A DNA stretch of 8,867 nt from Candidatus Moraniibacteriota bacterium (GTDB taxonomy: Bacteria; Patescibacteriota; Minisyncoccia; Moranbacterales; UBA9337): the NCBI GenBank assembly GCA_003507475.1, contig DNVQ01000025.1, forward strand, positions 14,491 to 23,357. The letters run 5' to 3'. Below the pieces are notes generated by a model. It was not told the origin of the DNA, ran no database searches, and saw nothing but the letters and a program-made list of their open reading frames with translations. Within the stretch, counting starts at the first letter, position 1, and each line of letters begins with the position of its first letter. Shown here piece after piece: positions 4,683 through 8,867 of the stretch. A program made the translations under genes and the position numbers.

Positions 4683-4705
4683 ATTCTAGTGTTCGGCCAT
4701 AAAAT

Positions 4706-4790
4706 GAGCTCTCGTAGTTCAACGGATACCTGCCCGCAGTACTACAACGTTGCAGGCGGGGAACGCGAGTTTGTGCAAACTCGCAATTTC
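4706..4790 (+). pseudogene. Broken tRNA-Arg copy with a D-loop insertion
   Basis: The bases 4701-4728 are identical to 4821-4848, which is the start of the intact tRNA-Arg with its upstream flank. A 32-nt foreign segment (4729-4760, with competing CCTGC/GCAGG and CCCGC/GCGGG pairings) then interrupts the D loop. The match resumes with GAACGCGAGTTTG (4761-4773 against 4849-4861), so the D stem GTTC/GAAC survives. The anticodon arm becomes a perfect palindrome, GCGAGTTTG/CAAACTCGC (4765-4773/4776-4784), with an altered loop. After AATT the T arm and 3' acceptor strand are missing. It cannot fold as a complete tRNA. It is either a fossil of a tandem duplication or a tRNA-derived RNA. Confidence 0.7.
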
Positions 4791-4827
4791 TGTTAATAAT
4801 GAGCAATTTAATAAAGATGAAAAATGA

Positions 4828-4899
4828 GCTCTCGTAGTTCAACGGATAGAACGCGAGTTTGCGGAACTCGTAATTGAAGTTCGATTCTTCACGAGAGCA
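4828..4899 (+). tRNA. tRNA-Arg(GCG)
   Basis: The acceptor GCTCTCG (4828-4834) pairs with CGAGAGC (4892-4898) and the discriminator is A4899. The D stem is GTTC/GAAC. The anticodon stem CGAGT/ACTCG (4854-4858/4866-4870) encloses TTGCGGA, giving anticodon GCG at 4861-4863. The T arm is TGAAG/CTTCA. CCA is not encoded. Most bacteria read CGN with an ACG (inosine-modified) tRNA, so a G34 arginine tRNA is noteworthy. Confidence 0.93.
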
Positions 4900-4910
4900 C
4901 AAAACTGTAG

Positions 4911-4934
4911 AGACGTAGCATTGCTACGTCTTTT
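4911..4934 (+). terminator. Terminator of the tRNA-Arg transcript
   Basis: AGACGTAGC (4911-4919) pairs perfectly with GCTACGTCT (4923-4931) around ATT, followed by TTTT. It begins 12 nt after the tRNA. Its sequence is closely related to the murF terminator on the other strand. Confidence 0.85.
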
Positions 4935-4963
4935 AGGTTTTAATACATACAATTTCTTCTATC

Positions 4964-4989
4964 AAAAAAGACGCAGCAATGCTGCGCCT
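4964..4989 (-). terminator. Terminator of murF and the division cluster
   Basis: On the minus strand AGGCGCAGC (4989-4981) pairs with GCTGCGTCT (4977-4969) around ATT, with one G-U pair, and a six-base T-tract follows (4969-4964). It faces the tRNA-Arg terminator, so the two transcription units converge here. Confidence 0.88.
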
Positions 4990-5013
4990 CTACATTCAAT
5001 CAAGATCTAAATT

Positions 5014-6315
5014 TTAATTCTCCACGAACTCTTTTTTCTTCCAGGTATCCGATTGCCGACATAGAACTTTTTTACTATCTTCAGACTCATCAATCAGTTC
5101 TTCGATTACCATCTCCATTCTCATCCCCTGCGAACCCTTTACCAAAACTAAATCCCCTTCTTTGATTATACTTTTTATAATTTTTCCCGCCTCTCTCGGA
5201 TTAGAGAAAAATAAAACGCTTTTCATTTCATTATCGCTTCCCAATAAAGTCTGAGCAGCTTCGTGCATTCTTTTGCCAACTAACACTAACTTATCAAATT
5301 TGCCCTCCAGTACGCTCCTCACAACATCCAAGTGTCCCTTCTTAGAATCTTCTCCCAGCTCAAACATATCCCCTAAAATAAGTATTTTTCTTTGGGCGTT
5401 TATCTGATTCATTGTATCAATAGCCGCCAAAGTAGAAACTGGCGAAGCATTATATGTATCATCAATTATAAGACTATTTTTAATACCCTTTATCAAGTTC
5501 ATTCTTCCCAGTGGAGATTTATAGTCCTCTAGGGCACGCAATGCTTCAATTGTATTAATTTTAAAATATTCCCCCACTCCTACTGCGGCCAAAGCTGCGT
5601 AAAGGTGATGCTTGGCAATCACCTTGGGTAAACGCATAGGAATAATTTTATTGTCATAGTTTAACTTAAAGCTTAAACCCTTAGATTTTCCATCACTTTC
5701 ATAATTAAAACGGACATCTGTAACCTTAATATATGCTTCTTCATTAAAACCATAGGAAACCGTTTTGGTTTTTGTTTCACTGACCTCTTCTTTTATATAA
5801 GGATTATCAGTATTTAAAATAGCCACGCCATTATCAGAAACAGATTTTACCAAAATACTTTTTTCCTTGGCAATTTCTTTTATATTTTTAAAAAATTCCA
5901 AATGGCTGGAAGAAATATTAGTAAGAATCCCGACATTTGGTTTAATAAAACTCATCAAGTATTTCATATCTCCAGGCCTATCTATCGCCATTTCTAAGAC
6001 TAAGATTTTTGGATAACCCAAAGGAGTAATTAACCAAAAAATCCATTTCAAAAAAACTAAAATCCATTTAAATAAATTTCTGCCTCCAGTTTTAGCACCG
6101 ATTATAGTAAGAGGAATTCCAATTTCGTTATTGTAATTTTCCTCATTTTTCCTCACTTTAAAATTATTTTTTAAAACCAAAAAAACCGCTTCCTTGGCAG
6201 AACTTTTCCCCACCGATCCGGTTATTCCCACTATCTGAGGCTTGTGTCTTTTTAAAATAGTCACCGCCATTAAGCGTAGGATTTTTTCTAAATAAATTAT
6301 TTTCTTTGATTTCAT
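5014..6315 (-). CDS. murF: MurF-type Mur ligase (UDP-MurNAc-tripeptide:D-Ala-D-Ala ligase)
   Basis: This cytoplasmic enzyme uses ATP to add D-Ala-D-Ala to UDP-MurNAc-tripeptide, completing the peptidoglycan precursor. The 433-aa product shows the Mur ligase ATP loop GSVGKSS (33-39), NYNNEIGIP (60-68), LVLEMAIDRPGDM (105-117) and SSHLEFF (136-142). A lysine pair near 150-152 sits where the family carries its carbamylated lysine. Also present are LIIDDTYNASP (282-292), which is typical of MurF, and the C-terminal-domain motif VKGSQGMRMEMVIEEL (392-407). The ATP loop comes at residue 33 rather than about 105 as in E. coli MurF, so most of the N-terminal substrate-binding domain is missing. A hydrophobic segment of about 20 residues (81-100) is inserted before the LVLEM strand. 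The gene starts 21 nt after ftsI, has no SD, and ends the cluster before a terminator. Assignment to MurF rather than another Mur ligase rests on the DDTYNASP motif and the gene order. Confidence 0.88.
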   Translation of the reverse strand: MKSKKIIYLEKILRLMAVTILKRHKPQIVGITGSVGKSSAKEAVFLVLKNNFKVRKNEENYNNEIGIPLTIIGAKTGGRNLFKWILVFLKWIFWLITPLGYPKILVLEMAIDRPGDMKYLMSFIKPNVGILTNISSSHLEFFKNIKEIAKEKSILVKSVSDNGVAILNTDNPYIKEEVSETKTKTVSYGFNEEAYIKVTDVRFNYESDGKSKGLSFKLNYDNKIIPMRLPKVIAKHHLYAALAAVGVGEYFKINTIEALRALEDYKSPLGRMNLIKGIKNSLIIDDTYNASPVSTLAAIDTMNQINAQRKILILGDMFELGEDSKKGHLDVVRSVLEGKFDKLVLVGKRMHEAAQTLLGSDNEMKSVLFFSNPREAGKIIKSIIKEGDLVLVKGSQGMRMEMVIEELIDESEDSKKVLCRQSDTWKKKEFVEN

Positions 6316-6336
6316 TTAACTAACTTTTTAAAAAAA

Positions 6337-8106
6337 TTATTTTTCTTCTTTATTAATAGGCTCAGTTGGTTCTATATTATAATAATTCAACAAAAATTTC
6401 ATTACCTCTCCAAAAGTAGGCGCCGCACTGGATTCTGCCCATTGCAATTCCTTTGGATTGTCTATTTTAACTATAACAGCAAATCTAGGGTCGTCCAACG
6501 GAGCGATACCGGCGAAAGATCCTATAGTTACACCCTCTTCATATCCTCCCCCTCCTTGCTTGGCCACCTGGGCGGTACCCGTTTTTCCTCCCACCCGATA
6601 ACCGCTTACCGCCGCTCTTTTACCATGACCATTCACCACTACGCTGCCCAACATTTCCTTCATCTGATCAGAGGTTTCTTTTTTTATAACTCTTCTTATT
6701 ATTTGTGGCTCGACAATTTCTTCCTCCCCATTTGAATAAACTTTCTTCTCCACTATTTGCGGTTTCATTAAATTTCCGCCGTTGGCGATAACTGAATAAG
6801 CATTAAGTACCTGAAGTGGCGTAGTAGTTATACCCTGGCCAAAAGAAGCAGTAAAAAATTGAATATCGCTTTTTAGATTAATTAAATTACGGATATCCCC
6901 GGCCGATTCATTGGGTAATGCTATTCCAGTTTTCTCACCAAAACCAAAGTTTCTTACATAATCAGCGAATCTTTTGTTGCCGATTAATTTTTCCGTAAAA
7001 ATAACTCCAGTATTTAAAGATTTTTCTAAAACCTCCGTCATGGTCTGCTCGCCATTGGCTTTACCATCAGAGTTTTTGATATTATAGCCTGCCTCGCTTA
7101 TTACCCCCGTATCCACATATTTAGTATTAGGGGATATTACGCCGGAGTCAATACCACTGGCTAAGGTCATAGTTTTAAAAACAGAACCCGATTCATAAGC
7201 GTTGGTAACGGCTGGATTAATAAAAAGACTCATATCTTCAACCTTTCCAAAATCATTAGGGTTAAAATTGGGATAATTTGCCATAGCTAGAATTTTCCCA
7301 GTGCTTGGTTCTTGGACCAATATACTTCCCCTATCAGCTTTATATTTTTCCATGGCTGATTTAAGAATTTTCTCTGTCTCATATTGAACTGCCTGATCAA
7401 TAGTCAAAATCAAATCAACTCCATCTTGAGCCGGAACCTTCTTTCTGTCAGTAATCGATATCCATCTTCCGGCACTATCTCTTTCTTGAAAAATACTTCC
7501 ATTTTTTCCGTGCAATTGATCTTCCCAAAAAGACTCCAGACCATAACGACCGATTTCCGTTTCTCCATTTGAACCCACAAATCCAATTACCTGAGAAGCC
7601 AATTCTTTGCCAGGATAATATCTATAATTTTCCGGCAGAAGCTTTACTCCTTTAAGTTTTAAATTTCTAATTTTTTCCGACTCCTCTTGAGATATTTTCT
7701 TTTTCACTATCTCAAACATATCATTTGGATCAGACAATTTCCTCTCAATCTCGCCTCGATCCATTCCTAAAATATAACTTAATTCACTAATAACCCTATC
7801 TCTATCCGTAACCATTTTGGGCTCTAAGAAAGCCATCATATATTCCTTGTTAACCGCTAAAGGGTATTTCTCATCCCTATTTTTCAAATAAATTTCTCCC
7901 CTTCGCGCAGAGAGTTCGCTAAAGGCTTCGTGCTGATCTTCTGCCATTCCTCGAAATCTGGCATAATCGCGCACTTGCAATATATAAAGACGGGCAATAA
8001 TAATTATTCCCATTAAAAAAATAGCAGCAGCCAAAAAATAAATTCTTTGGCTGCTTACCAAGTTGTCATGTTCATTTTTCCTGCTAGCTAAAATCGTTTT
8101 GGACAT
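6337..8106 (-). CDS. ftsI: FtsI / PBP2-like septal peptidoglycan transpeptidase
   Basis: This class B penicillin-binding protein cross-links septal peptidoglycan as part of the divisome. Numbering from the GTG at 8115, the domains are as follows. A membrane anchor lies at about 25-46 and the RRGEIY dimerisation-domain motif at 71-76. The transpeptidase domain spans about 233-575. Its catalytic motifs are all intact: SVFK (nucleophile S311, K314), SLN (366-368) and KTGT (511-514). Length is normal for the family. I prefer the ATG at 8106 to the GTG at 8115 (592 aa) because ATG starts are more common and neither has an SD. It lies between the FtsL-like gene (62-71 nt upstream) and murF (21 nt downstream), the standard dcw order. 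The C-terminus is a short acidic and polar tail without PASTA domains. Confidence 0.95.
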   Translation of the reverse strand: MSKTILASRKNEHDNLVSSQRIYFLAAAIFLMGIIIIARLYILQVRDYARFRGMAEDQHEAFSELSARRGEIYLKNRDEKYPLAVNKEYMMAFLEPKMVTDRDRVISELSYILGMDRGEIERKLSDPNDMFEIVKKKISQEESEKIRNLKLKGVKLLPENYRYYPGKELASQVIGFVGSNGETEIGRYGLESFWEDQLHGKNGSIFQERDSAGRWISITDRKKVPAQDGVDLILTIDQAVQYETEKILKSAMEKYKADRGSILVQEPSTGKILAMANYPNFNPNDFGKVEDMSLFINPAVTNAYESGSVFKTMTLASGIDSGVISPNTKYVDTGVISEAGYNIKNSDGKANGEQTMTEVLEKSLNTGVIFTEKLIGNKRFADYVRNFGFGEKTGIALPNESAGDIRNLINLKSDIQFFTASFGQGITTTPLQVLNAYSVIANGGNLMKPQIVEKKVYSNGEEEIVEPQIIRRVIKKETSDQMKEMLGSVVVNGHGKRAAVSGYRVGGKTGTAQVAKQGGGGYEEGVTIGSFAGIAPLDDPRFAVIVKIDNPKELQWAESSAAPTFGEVMKFLLNYYNIEPTEPINKEEK

Positions 8107-8177
8107 AAGTATCACATTCTTAGAACAATATATTTAAGATATTGATATTTTTCAAATCTCAGCTCAAGAATTTTACT

Positions 8178-8501
8178 TTAGCGCTCGTCTTTTAAAGCCA
8201 CTGCGCCTTCATTATCATCAATATAAACCACATCCTTAACTTCTACCATATTTAAATTTCCGATATTATCTTTGATGTTATAAAAAGAATTTAGTTCTGC
8301 TTCCTGAATTTGCAATTGTTTATTTTCCTTTTTTAACTCTTCTATTTTTTGTTCCACTTTTTTAATTTCATATCCCTTCACCGCGCTAGTATTGATTATG
8401 GCCAAATAGATCGCAGCTACAAATAAGCACAATACGATTGCTAACATTTTTATTTTAGAAAAACTGAAATTATTTTTAATTTTAACTTCATTATTATTCA
8501 T
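8178..8501 (-). CDS. ftsL: FtsL-like cell-division protein
   Basis: This is a 107-aa single-pass protein with a short basic cytoplasmic tail (1-17), a transmembrane helix (about 18-39) and a coiled coil (about 45-70, KKVEQKIEELKKENKQLQIQ). A short tail (71-107) follows. That is the FtsL/DivIC plan, in which the coiled coil pairs with FtsB/DivIC to recruit and activate the septal synthase. FtsL is poorly conserved in sequence, so the call rests on architecture and its place between rsmH and ftsI. No canonical SD is seen. The only G-rich stretch upstream of the ATG (GGGG, complement of 8513-8516) lies 12 nt away inside a repeat palindrome. Confidence 0.8.
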   Translation of the reverse strand: MNNNEVKIKNNFSFSKIKMLAIVLCLFVAAIYLAIINTSAVKGYEIKKVEQKIEELKKENKQLQIQEAELNSFYNIKDNIGNLNMVEVKDVVYIDDNEGAVALKDER

Positions 8502-8510
8502 TTTTTTGTT

Positions 8511-8653
8511 TACCCCGTTAAATTGCGGTAATCCGCAGTATTTAACTGGGGTTACCCCGTTAAATTTATTTTAATTTAAGCTAGGGTTAATTTTATTTTT
8601 GTTTTTGTTTTTGCTTATAGTTTTCTTTTTGAGTTGGCCTTATTTAACTGGGG
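8511..8653. repeat. Cluster of ACCCCGTTAAAT palindromic repeats between rsmH and ftsL
   Basis: Four copies of one half-site lie in the 157-nt gap, two in each orientation: ACCCCGTTAAAT at 8512-8523 and 8554-8565, and ATTTAACTGGGG at 8540-8551 and 8642-8653. The first pair folds into a near-perfect hairpin (8512-8552) with a second stem TGCGG/CCGCA (8524-8528/8533-8537) and loop TAAT. The remainder is T-rich. The repeat would be part of the rsmH-ftsL mRNA if the cluster is co-transcribed. Confidence 0.75.
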
Positions 8654-8660
8654 TTTTTAT

Positions 8661-8867
8661 TTAAATTTTCTCTATTATTCTCAATTTGGCGCTTCGCGCT
8701 CTGGGATTTTCCTTTAATTCTTCCGCTAAGGCAGTTATGGGTTTTTTGGTAATAATTTTTATGGTGGCTCTTTTGGTGCATTGACATATGGGAAATTCTA
8801 TCGGACATATGCAATTTACCTGAGCTTCTTTGAAAATATTTTTTACAATCCTATCTTCTCCGGAGTG
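8661..8867 (-). CDS. rsmH: RsmH 16S rRNA (cytosine1402-N4)-methyltransferase, C-terminal fragment
   Basis: The window's right edge cuts this gene, leaving its last 68 codons, ending TAA at 8661. The fragment begins [14 protein letters not shown], which matches the conserved HS.EDR.VK motif of RsmH (MraW). It continues with a cysteine-rich CICP...PICQC segment (residues 19-30 of the fragment) and the ITKKPI (39-44) and [10 protein letters not shown] (54-63) motifs that close the family. The enzyme N4-methylates C1402 in the ribosomal decoding centre using SAM. Its position in front of ftsL and ftsI is the usual dcw order; mraZ would be expected beyond the edge. Nothing in the visible part is aberrant. 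Confidence 0.95.
   Translation of the reverse strand, partial: HSGEDRIVKNIFKEAQVNCICPIEFPICQCTKRATIKIITKKPITALAEELKENPRARSAKLRIIEKI

Noticed and set aside
4669..4902. A 77-codon minus-strand frame across the tRNA-Arg region
   Set aside because: It is antisense to the duplicated tRNA sequence (repeated PLNYESSF peptide) and has no translation signals.
8511..8653. CRISPR array
   Set aside because: The repeats are only about 12 bp, occur in both orientations and have unequal spacing.
1..8867. Alternative genetic code with UGA as a sense codon
   Set aside because: All recognisable genes are complete without reading through UGA and end in TAA or TAG as expected.

Overview
The window looks like a piece of an AT-rich bacterial chromosome, most probably from the Candidate Phyla Radiation (Patescibacteria). 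This is inferred from several signs. The cell-division and cell-wall genes are compact. The tRNAs do not encode CCA. Core genes lack Shine-Dalgarno (SD) sites while some small genes have very strong ones. The MurF is short at its N-terminus, and palindromes are scattered through the spacers. No gene needs UGA read as sense. The taxonomic call is an inference, not a search result.

Layout from left to right. At 1-305 are tRNA-Cys(GCA) and tRNA-Leu(UAA), separated by a long imperfect hairpin. At 412-1045 is a self-contained cassette: a sigma70-type promoter, two small genes with strong SD sites (a 75-aa Cys-containing protein and a 79-aa CxxC/CxxC zinc-ribbon-like protein) and a terminator. At 1148-1906 is a second clear promoter, a structured leader of about 100 nt, and a secreted 3D-domain cell-wall protein with its terminator. 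At 1927-3005 are two minus-strand genes of unknown function, one soluble and one membrane-anchored, each with its own terminator. At 3006-3660 there is a palindrome-rich stretch and then the most unusual object: a complete tRNA-Ser(UGA) lying inside the split anticodon loop of a second tRNA-Ser. At 3686-3876 is a 191-bp inverted-repeat (MITE-like) element. At 3993-4643 is a two-helix membrane protein with its promoter and a perfect terminator. At 4654-4934 a promoter reads first through a broken tRNA-Arg copy and then an intact tRNA-Arg(GCG).

From 4964 to the end, all on the minus strand, lies the end of a division and cell-wall (dcw) cluster in the order rsmH (3' end only), ftsL-like, ftsI, murF, closed by a terminator. 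RsmH methylates 16S rRNA. The FtsL-like protein and FtsI act in septal peptidoglycan synthesis at the divisome. MurF makes the UDP-MurNAc-pentapeptide precursor. The 3D-domain protein probably acts on the same cell wall from outside, so peptidoglycan is the functional theme of the recognisable genes.

The items I would look at first are the nested tRNA-Ser pair, the interrupted tRNA-Arg copy that shares the D-loop-hairpin theme, and the leader in front of the 3D gene.
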